Source of the DNA: Halorussus rarus
Lineage (GTDB): Archaea > Halobacteriota > Halobacteria > Halobacteriales > Haladaptataceae
Direction: 5' to 3'
Length of the DNA: 64,000 bases
Assembly: GCF_003369835.1 (NCBI RefSeq)
Contig: NZ_QPMJ01000001.1
Location: 558,001 to 622,000 of the forward strand
Positions 43,042 to 51,247 of this stretch are shown here, in pieces. The position numbers and the translations under genes are program-made. The notes below the pieces were generated by a model. That model searched no databases, was not told the origin of the DNA, and saw nothing but the letters and a program-made list of their open reading frames with translations. Every line of letters starts with the position of its first letter. Positions within the stretch are counted from its first letter, which is position 1.

Positions 43042-44139
43042 GTGAGCGACGCCGACGACGGCGCGCCGGCAGCGGGCGCCGACCCGGAGTTCGTCTTCGA
43101 GCTGCGGACCTGCCGGTGGGTCGAGCGCGCGTGGCCGCCCGGCGAGAGCGCGGCCGGCGAGGCCGGCGCCGACGCGGAGGGCCCCGGCTGCCCGGCCATC
43201 GTCGCCCGCCAGCTCGGCACGAAGCGCCGGCGGTGGGACACCCTGGTCGTGGAGGTCGACCCCGACGCCCTCCGGCGGCGGGCGAGCTTCGGCGCCCGCC
43301 GGCTCGACTCGGACCTGCTGGACGTGATTCCCCACGCGCCGGCCGACTGGGAGTGGTACCGGGACGCGCTCCCGGACCCCGGCTACCCCTGGCGGTACGT
43401 CCGCGAGTCCATCCACCGCGCCGACGACCGCGGCATCCTGGACGTCCGCCGGCGGAACAACCGCATCCAGATCCGCCGGAGGTGGGCCTACCCCGACTGG
43501 GTCCGGCGCATCGTCGCGGTCGAGAACAAGCCCGACCTCGACGCCAGCGCGGCCCGGGACCTCGCCGCGCAACTGGAGTACGACGTGGCGCTCGCGCTGG
43601 CCGACGAGGTGTGGGTCGCCACCCGCGCGACCGGCGAGCGCGTCGAACCCGCGCTGCTGGAGAGCGTCCCGGTGGAGGCCGGCATCCTGACGCTCGATTT
43701 CGAGACCGGGGAGGACAGCGTCGAGTGGTTCCCTCGCGGACTCGACGTCGAGGCGCCGGGCACGCGCATCCTCGAACGCGGCGAGGAGACGAAGTACGGC
43801 AGTTCGGCCTCGCGGTTCGAGTACGCCGACCCGGAGTGGAAGGCCCACAAGCGGCTGGAGATCGCCGAGCGCGCCTACGAGAAGGGGTGGCGGGCCTTCG
43901 CCGAGACGATGCGCCCGGACTGCCGGCACTTCGAGCTCCGACGCGACGGCCGGACGCTGCTGCCGTACTGCGCCGCCAAGGACTGCCACCAGACCAGTTC
44001 CGAGTGCTCGGGGTCGTGCCCGGAGTTCTCGCCGGAGCCGCCCCAGTGGCGGACCAAGGGGTGGCCCATCGAGGGCGGGCCCGGCAAGGGGATCCGGAAG
44101 CTCCTGGAGGACCGACGGGAGCGGAATCGCCCCGACTGA
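43042..44139 (+). CDS. DUF5787-like protein, possible PD-(D/E)XK nuclease with Cys cluster
   Basis: The protein is 365 aa from GTG 43042. The middle contains YPDWVRRIVAVENKPDLD, giving Asp152, Glu161 and Lys163 in the order of a PD-(D/E)XK nuclease core, followed by a helix DLAAQLEYDVALALADEVWV. The C-terminus carries Cys294, 310, 315, 322 and 326 (CAAKDCHQTSSECSGSC), a possible Fe-S or zinc site as in Cas4/AddB-type nucleases. The nuclease reading is inference; the gene matches what I recall of DUF5787. It stands between a Nudix gene and a helix-turn-helix-like gene. Confidence 0.72.
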   Translation: MSDADDGAPAAGADPEFVFELRTCRWVERAWPPGESAAGEAGADAEGPGCPAIVARQLGTKRRRWDTLVVEVDPDALRRRASFGARRLDSDLLDVIPHAPADWEWYRDALPDPGYPWRYVRESIHRADDRGILDVRRRNNRIQIRRRWAYPDWVRRIVAVENKPDLDASAARDLAAQLEYDVALALADEVWVATRATGERVEPALLESVPVEAGILTLDFETGEDSVEWFPRGLDVEAPGTRILERGEETKYGSSASRFEYADPEWKAHKRLEIAERAYEKGWRAFAETMRPDCRHFELRRDGRTLLPYCAAKDCHQTSSECSGSCPEFSPEPPQWRTKGWPIEGGPGKGIRKLLEDRRERNRPD

Positions 44140-44176
44140 TTCCCCCGTGATGGCCGTCGGTCGGATTACCGCCGAC

Positions 44177-44677
44177 TCACTCCGAGACCGATACCTCGAC
44201 CTCGTCGCGCTCGACGGCCAGTTTGAACGTCGGCACGGTCCGGTAGACGACCTCCACGACGCCCTTCCGGCGGAGCGACTGGAGCGCCGACCGCACGTCC
44301 TCGGCCTCGGGGTCGACGTCGTACTCCGCGCGGAGCTTCTGGAGGACCGACACCACGCTCTCCGAGTCCTCGTCGGGGCCGGCGACGACCTCGAACACCT
44401 GCTGCTGGAGCTCGGGCACCCGGATGGCCGACGGCGCGCCCTCCTCCTCGTCGCCGACGACGCCCGGTTCGACGTCGACGAGCTCGTTGGCCTCGTTGGT
44501 CGCCCGGATGAGGCTGTTGTCGTCGCGGTAGTAGTAGTCCTTGAGTTCGCTCTCGAGGTACTGGTGGACCTCGCTCCCGCTCTCGAGACCCCATCGCTCC
44601 TGCAGTTCGGCGTTCTTGGTCGGCTGGAGCTCGACGAGGTCGGCGAGTCGCTCCTGTGCCTCCTCCGAGAGAGTCAT
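44177..44677 (-). CDS. conserved haloarchaeal protein, likely DUF5797 (winged-helix-like)
   Basis: The protein is 166 aa. The N-terminal half resembles a winged helix (AQERLADLVELQPTKNAELQ, GSEVHQYLESELKDYYYRDD). A second helical module follows (VVSVLQKLRAEYDVDPEAED, VRSALQSLRRKGVVEVVYRT). It may be a DNA-binding regulator, but no target is evident. It converges with the DUF5787-like gene with 37 bp between stops. Confidence 0.72.
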   Translation of the reverse strand: MTLSEEAQERLADLVELQPTKNAELQERWGLESGSEVHQYLESELKDYYYRDDNSLIRATNEANELVDVEPGVVGDEEEGAPSAIRVPELQQQVFEVVAGPDEDSESVVSVLQKLRAEYDVDPEAEDVRSALQSLRRKGVVEVVYRTVPTFKLAVERDEVEVSVSE

Positions 44678-44799
44678 CGGGCGGCGTTAGGACGGGGGGA
44701 TATTTCCGCTTTCCGGAAGGTCGGACGCTCGCGGTGGTCGGGTCGCGGGGGTTTCGGTCTCGGGTTTCCAGTGAGTTCGCGAAGCGCGTTGCGGTCGTC

Positions 44800-44849
44800 C
44801 GGAGTTGCGGGAGGGCGAGGGTAGTGATCGGAGTTGCGGGAGGGCGAGG
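44800..44849. repeat. direct repeat, 21-bp unit, two copies
   Basis: CGGAGTTGCGGGAGGGCGAG(G) at 44800-44820 and again at 44829-44849, without mismatch, separated by 8 bp. The second copy ends 2 bp before the 5' block of repeat copy E, so the direct repeat abuts the element. Confidence 0.88.
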
Positions 44850-44851
44850 AT

Positions 44852-45003
44852 AGCTAGCTACAGCCGTCACAACTGAATTACCGCAACCGCACAGCGACCG
44901 CGACAGCCTCGTGCCTCCCCAGCCTCCTGCGGTGCTCGCTTCGCTGTGCTCCTCGTCCCTCGCGCACCTCGGCGGACCCCCTGTGGGTCCGCCAGCGCGC
45001 GCC
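44852..45003 (+). repeat. dispersed structured intergenic element, copy E
   Basis: 152 bp with the 5' block AGCTAGCTACAGCCGTCAC, box CCTCCCCAGCCTCCTGCGGT, box CTCGTCCCTCGC and 3' box CAGCGCGCGCC. The terminal hairpin is GGCGGACCC-CCTGT-GGGTCCGCC. It lies in a divergent gap, 175 bp from the start of the minus-strand gene and 96 bp before the enoyl-CoA hydratase ATG at 45099, pointing at the latter. The remaining part of the 421-bp gap holds only the direct repeat and a TATA-like GGATTATTCC. Confidence 0.9.
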
Positions 45004-45098
45004 GAATCATGTGTTCCGGTGCTCGATATTCACAGAAATCATCAGGTGCTTGTCCGAATCTCGGAAGGATTATTCCGCGCGGCGCCGTGGGGAGTGGT

Positions 45099-45875
45099 AT
45101 GTCCGACTGGGAGACCATCGCGCTCGACTACGAGGACGACGTGGCGACCCTGACCGTCGACCGCCCCGACCGACTCAACGCGCTCAACGTCGACACCCTC
45201 GAAGCCCTGGACGAGGCGCTCGGCGAGGTCGAGGACGAGCGGCCGGGCGCGGTCGTCGTCACCGGCGCGGGCGACGACGCCTTCGTCGCCGGCGCGGACA
45301 TCAGCTACATGCAGGACCTCTCGACGCCCGAGGCCCAGGCGTACGCCGAACTCGGCCACCGGGTCACGAACCGGATCGAGCAGTTCCCCGCACCGGTCAT
45401 CGCCGCGGTCAACGGCTACGCCTTCGGCGGCGGGTGCGAGCTCGCGCTGGCGGCCGACCTCCGGGTCGCCAGCGAGAACGCGGTCATGGGTCAGACCGAG
45501 ATCGATCTGGGCATCATCCCCGGCTGGGGCGGCAGCCAGCGCCTCCCCCGGCTGGTCGGCGACGAGATGGCGCGCCGCCTCATCTTCTTCGGCGAGCGCA
45601 TCGACGCCCAGGACGCCAACGAGCACGGCCTCGTCGGCGAGATCGTCGCGACCGACCAGCTCGACGACCACGTCCACGAGCTCGCGGCCGACCTCGCGGC
45701 CAAGCCGACCTACGCGCTGGCGGCCGCCAAGGAGGCGCTCAACCAGTCCCACGAGATGAGCCAGGAGGCCGGCCTGCGCTACGAGCGCCGGCTCTGGAGC
45801 GGCCTGTTCGGCACCCGCGACCAGCGCGAGGGGATGGAGGCGTTCCTGGAGGACCGCGAACCGGACTGGGAGTAG
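45099..45875 (+). CDS. enoyl-CoA hydratase/isomerase family protein
   Basis: The protein is 258 aa. Crotonase motifs are AFVAGADISYMQDL (oxyanion hole), AVNGYAFGGGCELALAADLR and QTEIDLGIIPGWGGSQRLPR, where Glu of EIDLGIIP is one catalytic Glu; the second lies in FGGGCELA. It hydrates enoyl-CoA in fatty acid or amino acid breakdown, cytoplasmic. No other beta-oxidation gene is nearby. TTATTCC 23-29 nt upstream gives a leaderless promoter after repeat E. Confidence 0.93.
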   Translation: MSDWETIALDYEDDVATLTVDRPDRLNALNVDTLEALDEALGEVEDERPGAVVVTGAGDDAFVAGADISYMQDLSTPEAQAYAELGHRVTNRIEQFPAPVIAAVNGYAFGGGCELALAADLRVASENAVMGQTEIDLGIIPGWGGSQRLPRLVGDEMARRLIFFGERIDAQDANEHGLVGEIVATDQLDDHVHELAADLAAKPTYALAAAKEALNQSHEMSQEAGLRYERRLWSGLFGTRDQREGMEAFLEDREPDWE

Positions 45876-45877
45876 GC

Positions 45878-47161
45878 CTAATCCTGCGGCGCGGCCGAAA
45901 TCAGCTCGTCCGCCTCCGAGACGGTCTCCTCGACCTGCGTGTACACCAGCACCAGTCCCAGCGCTGCCAGCGCCGCGCCGAACGCGAACGGCCAGACGAA
46001 CCCGAACGTGACGAGGAAGCCCGAGGCCAGCGGGCCGATGGCGGTCCCGAGCCCGAACGCCATTGTGAGCACCGAGAGCGTGGTTCCCGACTGGCCCTCC
46101 TTGGCCAAATCGCCGGCCAGCGCCAGCGCCGGGGCGAACACCAGCGCCACCGCGACGCCCTGGACGAACCGGGCGGCGACCATCGCGGCCGGGGTGGCGA
46201 CGTACCCCTGGGCGAGCAGCGACGGGACGAGCACGACGAACCCGGCGACGAGGAATGGTCGGCGGCCGTACCGGTCGCTGGCACGGCCGATGGGCACCTG
46301 GAAGACGACGTTCGCGATGACCACCGCCGCGAACTCGACGCTGAACAGCACCGACCCCTGCGAGAGCCGGGTCGAGAGCTGGGGTTCTAGCGTGGCGAAC
46401 AGCCCGATGCCGATGGCCATGAACAGCGTCGCGACCCCGAGGGTGAACACCGGGTCGAGCCCGGCGTTGTCGGGGTCGGTCACCGACACCGCGAGGTCGT
46501 CGCCCGCGCTCGCTGCGGTCCGCTCGGGGTCCTCGACGAAGGCGGCCACGAGCGCGAAGCTGACCGCGGCGCCGAGCGCGGCGACGCCGAAGGCCGCGAC
46601 GAACCCCGAGACGGTGCCGACGGGCGTCCCGTAGGGGCCGTATTCCAGCAGGAACCCCGCGATCAGCGGGCCGAAGCCGAAGCCGATGAGCCGGAAGGTG
46701 TTGAACACCCCGAAGTTGTTGCCCCGGGTCGCGTCGGTCGCGAGTTCGTTGACCAGCGCGACCGTCGCGGGGATTGCCAGCGCCGCGCCGACGCCCTGGA
46801 GCATCCGGAGCGCGAGTATCGCGGCGTAGCTGTCGGCGAAGACGTACGCCCCGCTGGCGACCCCGAGCAGCGCGAGGCCGACCAGGATGAACGCCCGTCG
46901 CTTGCCGGTCCGGTCGGAGAGCCGCCCGGCGAACGGCTGGCCGAAGCTGTTGAGGAAGCCGAACAGCGAGAGCGCGACCCCGATGAGCACCGACTGGGCG
47001 ACCGCGACCCCGAGCAACTCGCCCCCGCCGCCGGGCACGTCCAGGATCACCTCGTCGAGGAATTGCGGCAGGACGACGATGAGGAAGGAGTTGCCGACCG
47101 AGTCTATCATCCGGGCGAACGCGAGGGTCAGCACCCGCCGGTCGGTCCCGAGCAGCGCCAT
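45878..47161 (-). CDS. MFS transporter
   Basis: The protein is 427 aa from ATG 47161 (MALLGTDRRVLTLAFARMID); a GTG at 47203 could add 14 residues. Twelve spans with two motif A copies: SFGQPFAGRLSDRTGKRRAF and VPIGRASDRYGRRPFLV. ALRMLQGVGAALAIP is motif B-like, as in drug/H+ antiporters. The substrate is unknown. It converges with the enoyl-CoA hydratase with only 2 bp between the stops. Confidence 0.88.
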   Translation of the reverse strand: MALLGTDRRVLTLAFARMIDSVGNSFLIVVLPQFLDEVILDVPGGGGELLGVAVAQSVLIGVALSLFGFLNSFGQPFAGRLSDRTGKRRAFILVGLALLGVASGAYVFADSYAAILALRMLQGVGAALAIPATVALVNELATDATRGNNFGVFNTFRLIGFGFGPLIAGFLLEYGPYGTPVGTVSGFVAAFGVAALGAAVSFALVAAFVEDPERTAASAGDDLAVSVTDPDNAGLDPVFTLGVATLFMAIGIGLFATLEPQLSTRLSQGSVLFSVEFAAVVIANVVFQVPIGRASDRYGRRPFLVAGFVVLVPSLLAQGYVATPAAMVAARFVQGVAVALVFAPALALAGDLAKEGQSGTTLSVLTMAFGLGTAIGPLASGFLVTFGFVWPFAFGAALAALGLVLVYTQVEETVSEADELISAAPQD

Positions 47162-47348
47162 TCGTCGGAACGAGGGCGCGTGCGGGGAAGACGGTTGCGG
47201 CACCGGCTGCGTCCGATAACAGTCTACGTGAGTGGCGTCGGAACCACCCTCCCGCCCGGACTATGCGTAATTTTAACACACCTCGCGTGGTAGGTTCACG
47301 CTCTCCATCCGGTCGCCGGCGCCGCGCCGCCGACCCGGAGTCCCACCG

Positions 47349-47477
47349 ATGACCAAGATAGAGTGCCAGAACTGCGGACGGAAGGCGACGGTCGACAGCG
47401 ACCAGCGGGCGTCCGACGCCCCGATGCGGTACTGTCGGCGCTGCGGCGAGGAGCTCCCGCCGCGCGAGGAGTGGTGA
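47349..47477 (+). CDS. very small zinc-ribbon protein (42 aa)
   Basis: ATG 47349 to TGA 47475-47477 gives MTKIECQNCGRKATVDSDQR, then a middle ASDAPMRYCRRCGEELPPRE and a final EW. Two Cys pairs (CQNC, CRRC) with 20-odd residues between them form a zinc ribbon. Short, charged and codon-normal. Function unknown; similar tiny zinc-finger proteins are frequent in haloarchaea and some affect stress or swarming behaviour. Confidence 0.72.
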   Translation: MTKIECQNCGRKATVDSDQRASDAPMRYCRRCGEELPPREEW

Positions 47478-47603
47478 GCAGGCCGCCCGGGGACGACCGA
47501 GTGCCGGACGCGGACCGCGCGAGTAGCCACTGGGAATCGACGACCTCTCGACCGCGACCCCCGTCACCGAACTGATTTCTCCTCGCCGCCCGAACCGCCG
47601 CGC

Positions 47604-48245
47604 ATGGAGAAGACCGCCATCGACGACGCGGACTCGGCGGCGTTCGACGAGGGCGTCGACCGCCGGTCGCTGGCCGAGGCGCTCGGCGCGACGGACCTCG
47701 CCCTGAACCACTACCGCGTCCCGCCCGGAGAGGAGTTCCCGAGCGGCCTCCACGCCCACGGCGACCAGGAGGAGGTGTTCGTCGTCCTCGACGGCGAGGC
47801 GACCTTCGAGACGCTCGCCCCCCGAGACGAGGGCGGCGGCGACCAGCAGGTCTCGGAGTGGACGGCCGCGGCAGTCACCGCAGCCGCGGGCGAGGCAGTC
47901 CGGTTCGCGCCCGGCGAGTACCAGTCGGGCCGGAACGCCGGCGACGAGGACCTGGTGGCGCTCGCGCTCGGCGCACCCCGGGACAGCGAGGACGTGCGGA
48001 TCCCGCTGGCCTGCCCCGAGTGCGGCCACGACTACCTCGGGCCGGAAGCGGGCGAGGACGGGGAGGTCCGACTCGTCTGTCCGGCCTGCGGCGCCGAGCA
48101 CGCGCCCGACGGCTGTCCGGACTGCGGGAGCGAGATGCGGGCCGCGCTCGGCGGGTCGGCGGACGGTCCGTCCGCGGTGCGCTCCGAGACGGTCGCGGTC
48201 TGCCCGGACTGCGGCGCGGAGGCGGCGACCCCGTTCCGGTCGTGA
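47604..48245 (+). CDS. cupin protein with C-terminal zinc ribbons
   Basis: The protein is 213 aa. Cupin half: LNHYRVPPGEEFPSGLHAHG, DQEEVFVVLDGEATFE (His, His, Glu and Gly turn) and FAPGEYQSGRN. After residue 130 come two or three Cys pairs (CPECGHDYL, CPACGAEHA, CPDCGSEM, CPDCGAEA), a double zinc ribbon. The fusion may let the protein bind metal and a small ligand; no enzyme activity is evident. Confidence 0.85.
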   Translation: MEKTAIDDADSAAFDEGVDRRSLAEALGATDLALNHYRVPPGEEFPSGLHAHGDQEEVFVVLDGEATFETLAPRDEGGGDQQVSEWTAAAVTAAAGEAVRFAPGEYQSGRNAGDEDLVALALGAPRDSEDVRIPLACPECGHDYLGPEAGEDGEVRLVCPACGAEHAPDGCPDCGSEMRAALGGSADGPSAVRSETVAVCPDCGAEAATPFRS

Positions 48246-48279
48246 CCCGGTCCGGGTCCGTCGCGCCGGTCGACGTGCG

Positions 48280-49173
48280 TCAGTTTCCGACCGCGTCGCC
48301 CTCGACGGCGGTCACGTCGACGTTCTCGTCCAGCACGATGCGGAGTTCGTCGCCGTCGCACGAGACCGTCACCTCGACCCGCCACGGGTCCTCCGAGCGC
48401 ACGGCGACCGGGTCGGTGGCGGAGACGAACTCCAGCTCCCAGAGCGGTCGGCTGGTCACGTCGACGCCCCGAGCGTGGAAGAACGACACGACGGCGGGGT
48501 GGTAGAGGACGTTCTCGCCGGGCGTGGTGAACATGAACCCCTGACAGTTCTCGCAACTGCGGGCGACGAACACCGCCGACTCCTCTCCGCCGGTCAGCGT
48601 GTCGCTCTCGACGCGCTGGAACTCGCCGGGCATCGGTCCCGCGCACCACTTGCAGACGCCCCGGTTGAACAGCATGATGTTGTGGCGGCTCCACTGGTCG
48701 AACGCTCCCAGTAGCTCCTCGCCGTCCCAGTGCTCGACCGCGGTCGGCGGGAACGGGACGTCCTGGAACTCCCGGTCGCAGTCTGGGCACGCGATCCGGA
48801 GTCGGGCGTCCTCGTACCGGACTTCGAGCCCCGACCCGCATTCGGGACAGCCGCTGTCCGGCTCGACGTCGCCGACGTCGGTCTCGTCCGTGAAGAAGCC
48901 GGCCACGACCGTCCGGTACAGCAGGTCGCCGGGGTACGTCAGCGAGTAGCCGTCGTCGCGCTCCCGGACGAACCGGCCGACCAGCTTCTGGAGGTGGTAG
49001 TTGAACTTTCCGCTGTCGCGGATCCCCGCCCGGTCGCGGAGCTCCGAGAAGCTGAGGACGCCCTCGTACTCCTCGTAGGGGGCCTCGGCCAGCGCCCGGA
49101 GGATCGTCATCCGGGTCCCGTCGGCGACCAGCCCGAACGCCTCGGCGGGGTCGAGTCCGTCGGCCTCGCTCAT
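48280..49173 (-). CDS. ArsR-type winged-helix protein with zinc-binding C-terminal region
   Basis: The protein is 297 aa from ATG 49173. The winged helix is EAFGLVADGTRMTILRALAE, LSFSELRDRAGIRDSGKFNY and HLQKLVGRFVRERDDGYSLT, in the DUF7347/ArsR style. Zinc-binding pairs follow (CPECGSGLE, CPDCDREF, CKWCAGPM, CENCQGFMF). It is a probable regulator. A TATTTAG box at 49197-49204, 24-31 nt upstream, supports a leaderless mRNA. Confidence 0.85.
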   Translation of the reverse strand: MSEADGLDPAEAFGLVADGTRMTILRALAEAPYEEYEGVLSFSELRDRAGIRDSGKFNYHLQKLVGRFVRERDDGYSLTYPGDLLYRTVVAGFFTDETDVGDVEPDSGCPECGSGLEVRYEDARLRIACPDCDREFQDVPFPPTAVEHWDGEELLGAFDQWSRHNIMLFNRGVCKWCAGPMPGEFQRVESDTLTGGEESAVFVARSCENCQGFMFTTPGENVLYHPAVVSFFHARGVDVTSRPLWELEFVSATDPVAVRSEDPWRVEVTVSCDGDELRIVLDENVDVTAVEGDAVGN

Positions 49174-49316
49174 ACGGCCCACTCCGCTCGCGGCCCCTAA
49201 ATAGCCACTCCCGCTGCGGAAGCCATCTCCAGTGGGGCCGAGCGTCCCGCGGCGACCGCGGTCGGCTCCGGTCGCGAAGGGGCAGGGATTAGTCGCTCGA
49301 CTCCGAACGCCAGCGC

Positions 49317-50510
49317 ATGGAGACCACCGACGCGTTCGTCGGCCTGACGTGTGTCGACTGCGGCGAGACGTTCGACGCCGGGGAAGCGACCCACCGCTGT
49401 CCCGACTGCGGGGGCATCCTGGACCCGGATTACGACTACGACGACATCGAACTGACTCGCGAGGACCTCGCGTCCCGGTCGTTCGAGTCGATGTGGCGCT
49501 ACGAGGAGCTGCTGCCGTTCCCGCGGAGCGCCGCGGTCACGATGGACGAGGGCGCGACCCAGCTGGTGGAGTGCCCGAACCTCGCCGACGAACTCGGGGT
49601 CGGCCGGGTGCTGTTCAAGGACGAGGGCCGCAACCCGACCGGGACGTTCAAGGACCGGGGCCAGACCGCGGCGATGACGGCGGCGGTCCAGCACGGCGCG
49701 ACCGACGTGGCGCTCAACTCGGCGGGCAACGCCGGCCAGGCGGCCGCGGCTTACGCCGCCCGGGCGGGGCTCGACTCCCACGTCTTCCTGCCCTCGCGGG
49801 CCGGGTTCACCAACAAGGCGATGGTCAACGTCCACGGCGGCGACCTGACCGTCGTCGAGGGCCGCATCGGCGACGCCGGCGCGGCCTACGAGGACGCGAT
49901 GGCGGAACACGACGACTGGTACTCGGTCAAGACGTTCGTCACCCCGTACCGCCACGAGGGCAAGAAGACGATGCTGTACGAGGTCGTCGAGCAGAACGAC
50001 TGGGAGGTGCCCGACGCCGTCGTCTACCCGACCGGCGGCGGCGTCGGCCTGGTCGGGATGCACAAGGCCGCCAAGGAGCTGCGCGACCTGGGCCTCACCG
50101 ACGAGCTCCCGGCGATGTACGCGGCCCAGTCGGCGGGCTGCGCGCCCGTCGTGGAGGCGTTCGAGGAGGGCAAGGACGTCCACGAAGTCTGGGAGACCCC
50201 CGACACTATCTGCGGCGGCATCGAGATCCCCGACCCGGGCGCGAGTCCGCTCATCCTCGACGCGCTGCGCGAGAGCGACGGCGGCGCGGTCGCCACCAGC
50301 GACGAGGACATCCTCGACAGCGCCATCGCGGTCGCCCAGCACGAGGGCCTGGAGATGGGCGCGACCTGCGCGGCGGCGGCCAGCGGGGCGTGGGAGCTCG
50401 CCCGGCGGGGCGAGTTCGACGAGGACGACACCGTGGTGCTGCTCAACACCGGCGCGGGCAACAAGGACGACGACGTGCTCCGCAGCCACCTGATGGGCAA
50501 GGGCATCTGA
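49317..50510 (+). CDS. thrC: threonine synthase
   Basis: The protein is 397 aa. An N-terminal zinc ribbon (CVDC, CPDC) is followed by the fold II PLP enzyme. The Schiff-base Lys is in RNPTGTFKDRG (Lys112), and the phosphate loop is VVYPTGGGVGLVG. NSAGNAGQAAAAYAARAGL matches threonine synthase and the related Thr/Ser dehydratases. It converts O-phosphohomoserine to threonine. The zinc ribbon is common in archaeal ThrC. Confidence 0.88.
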   Translation: METTDAFVGLTCVDCGETFDAGEATHRCPDCGGILDPDYDYDDIELTREDLASRSFESMWRYEELLPFPRSAAVTMDEGATQLVECPNLADELGVGRVLFKDEGRNPTGTFKDRGQTAAMTAAVQHGATDVALNSAGNAGQAAAAYAARAGLDSHVFLPSRAGFTNKAMVNVHGGDLTVVEGRIGDAGAAYEDAMAEHDDWYSVKTFVTPYRHEGKKTMLYEVVEQNDWEVPDAVVYPTGGGVGLVGMHKAAKELRDLGLTDELPAMYAAQSAGCAPVVEAFEEGKDVHEVWETPDTICGGIEIPDPGASPLILDALRESDGGAVATSDEDILDSAIAVAQHEGLEMGATCAAAASGAWELARRGEFDEDDTVVLLNTGAGNKDDDVLRSHLMGKGI

Positions 50511-50611
50511 GGGGAGAATCGTAGAGCCGCGGCGGGCCCGATAACGGCGGGCGCGTCGCTCGATTCGAGCGGAGGGAGACGCGAAGCCCGAGCGCCCTGA
50601 TACGTCCCCTT

Positions 50612-50737
50612 CTACTGTTCGACGCTGACCGGGTCCTCCGAGATGATCCAGGCGTCGGGCGATTCCTTCGACCGGAGTTCGAGGCGGCCGTTGTGGAAGT
50701 GAGCGGTGACACGTTCGCTCGACTCGGTCTCTGACAT
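50612..50737 (-). CDS. very small protein (41 aa), likely DUF7331-like
   Basis: ATG 50737 gives MSETESSERVTAHFHNGRLE then LRSKESPDAWIISEDPVSVE and a final Q. The pattern of a short polar lead, then ELRSKESPDAWI resembles tiny haloarchaeal DUF7331 proteins as I remember them. An ATG at 50767 is 10 codons upstream, but it sits directly next to the TATA element and would leave no leader spacing, so 50737 is preferred. Confidence 0.6.
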   Translation of the reverse strand: MSETESSERVTAHFHNGRLELRSKESPDAWIISEDPVSVEQ

Positions 50738-50766
50738 CCTGTCCGGCGCTACGCCGGACCCGGCCA

Positions 50767-50786
50767 TTACTATACGCCGTCTACTC
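50767..50786 (-). promoter_or_regulatory. promoter/operator motif 1 of the metal-regulator neighbourhood
   Basis: Minus strand GAGTAGACGGCGTATAGTAA, 30-49 nt before the ATG at 50737. The TATA part (GTATAGTAA) and the TAGACGGC part recur at 51066-51088. A looser copy, CGAGTAGACTCCGCGTATC, lies at 50812-50830. Confidence 0.6.
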
Positions 50787-50868
50787 GCGGGACACAGGCG
50801 GTCTACCGGTCGATACGCGGAGTCTACTCGGGCGTAAGCGGGACCGGACCGCGAAAAACGGACGACGG

Positions 50869-51039
50869 TCAGTAGTAGTACACTTCGAACTCGCTGCCGC
50901 AGTTGCCGCAGTCGACAGTCGTTCCGGTGAGTCGGTCGGGGTCGCTGAACCGCGGGTCGGGCTCGCCGCCGTCGGTGGCGACCGCGGCGACCCGACCGTC
51001 GCAGTTCGGACACCCGATGCTCGTCTCGATGCGCGACAT
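50869..51039 (-). CDS. small zinc-ribbon protein (56 aa)
   Basis: ATG 51039 gives MSRIETSIGCPNCDGRVAAV, a middle containing DPRFSDPDRLTGTTVDCGNC and a tail GSEFEVYYY. Two Cys pairs (CPNC, CGNC) mark a zinc ribbon. It is preceded by the promoter motif at 51066-51088 and divergent from the DtxR-type gene at 51248. Function unknown; shared promoter text suggests a link to metal supply. Confidence 0.75.
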   Translation of the reverse strand: MSRIETSIGCPNCDGRVAAVATDGGEPDPRFSDPDRLTGTTVDCGNCGSEFEVYYY

Positions 51040-51065
51040 GCTCCGGAGATACCCCGTGCCGGCGG

Positions 51066-51088
51066 TTAGTTATACGCCGTCTAAACTC
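51066..51088 (-). promoter_or_regulatory. promoter/operator motif 2 of the metal-regulator neighbourhood
   Basis: Minus strand GAGTTTAGACGGCGTATAAC(TAA), 27-49 nt before the ATG at 51039. It matches motif 1 in TAGACGGCGTATA and TAA at the same distances. The TTTAGAC part also occurs in the DtxR gene's own leader. Confidence 0.62.
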
Positions 51089-51216
51089 GAAACAGGCGGG
51101 GCGTGGGAGCCGTCCGTCTCGTCGTAGCCACCCGGTACCGGCGGGGTGGTCGGTCGGTGCGCAGGCCGCGGTTCCCGACGGCGAGGCGGCCGCCGAACTG
51201 GAACGGGACAAATATA

Positions 51217-51236
51217 AGTTTTAGACGCCACTAAAT
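51217..51236 (+). promoter_or_regulatory. possible operator over the DtxR-type gene start region
   Basis: AGTTTTAGACGCCACTAAAT lies between the TATA element (AATATAAG, 51211-51218) and the ATG at 51248. It is an imperfect palindrome TTTAG-ACGCCA-CTAAA, in a place suited to repressor binding and autoregulation. Confidence 0.55.
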
Positions 51237-51247
51237 CGGAACAACGA

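Noticed and set aside
47363-47575. A 70-codon plus-strand frame overlapping the 42-aa zinc-ribbon gene
   Set aside because: It begins at a GTG inside the zinc-ribbon gene in another frame and encodes Arg/Pro-rich text; the Cys pairs of the other frame are the better evidence.
45042-48101. A 1019-codon minus-strand frame
   Set aside because: It crosses an enoyl-CoA hydratase, an MFS carrier, a zinc-ribbon gene and a cupin gene; only out-of-frame shadow text is seen.
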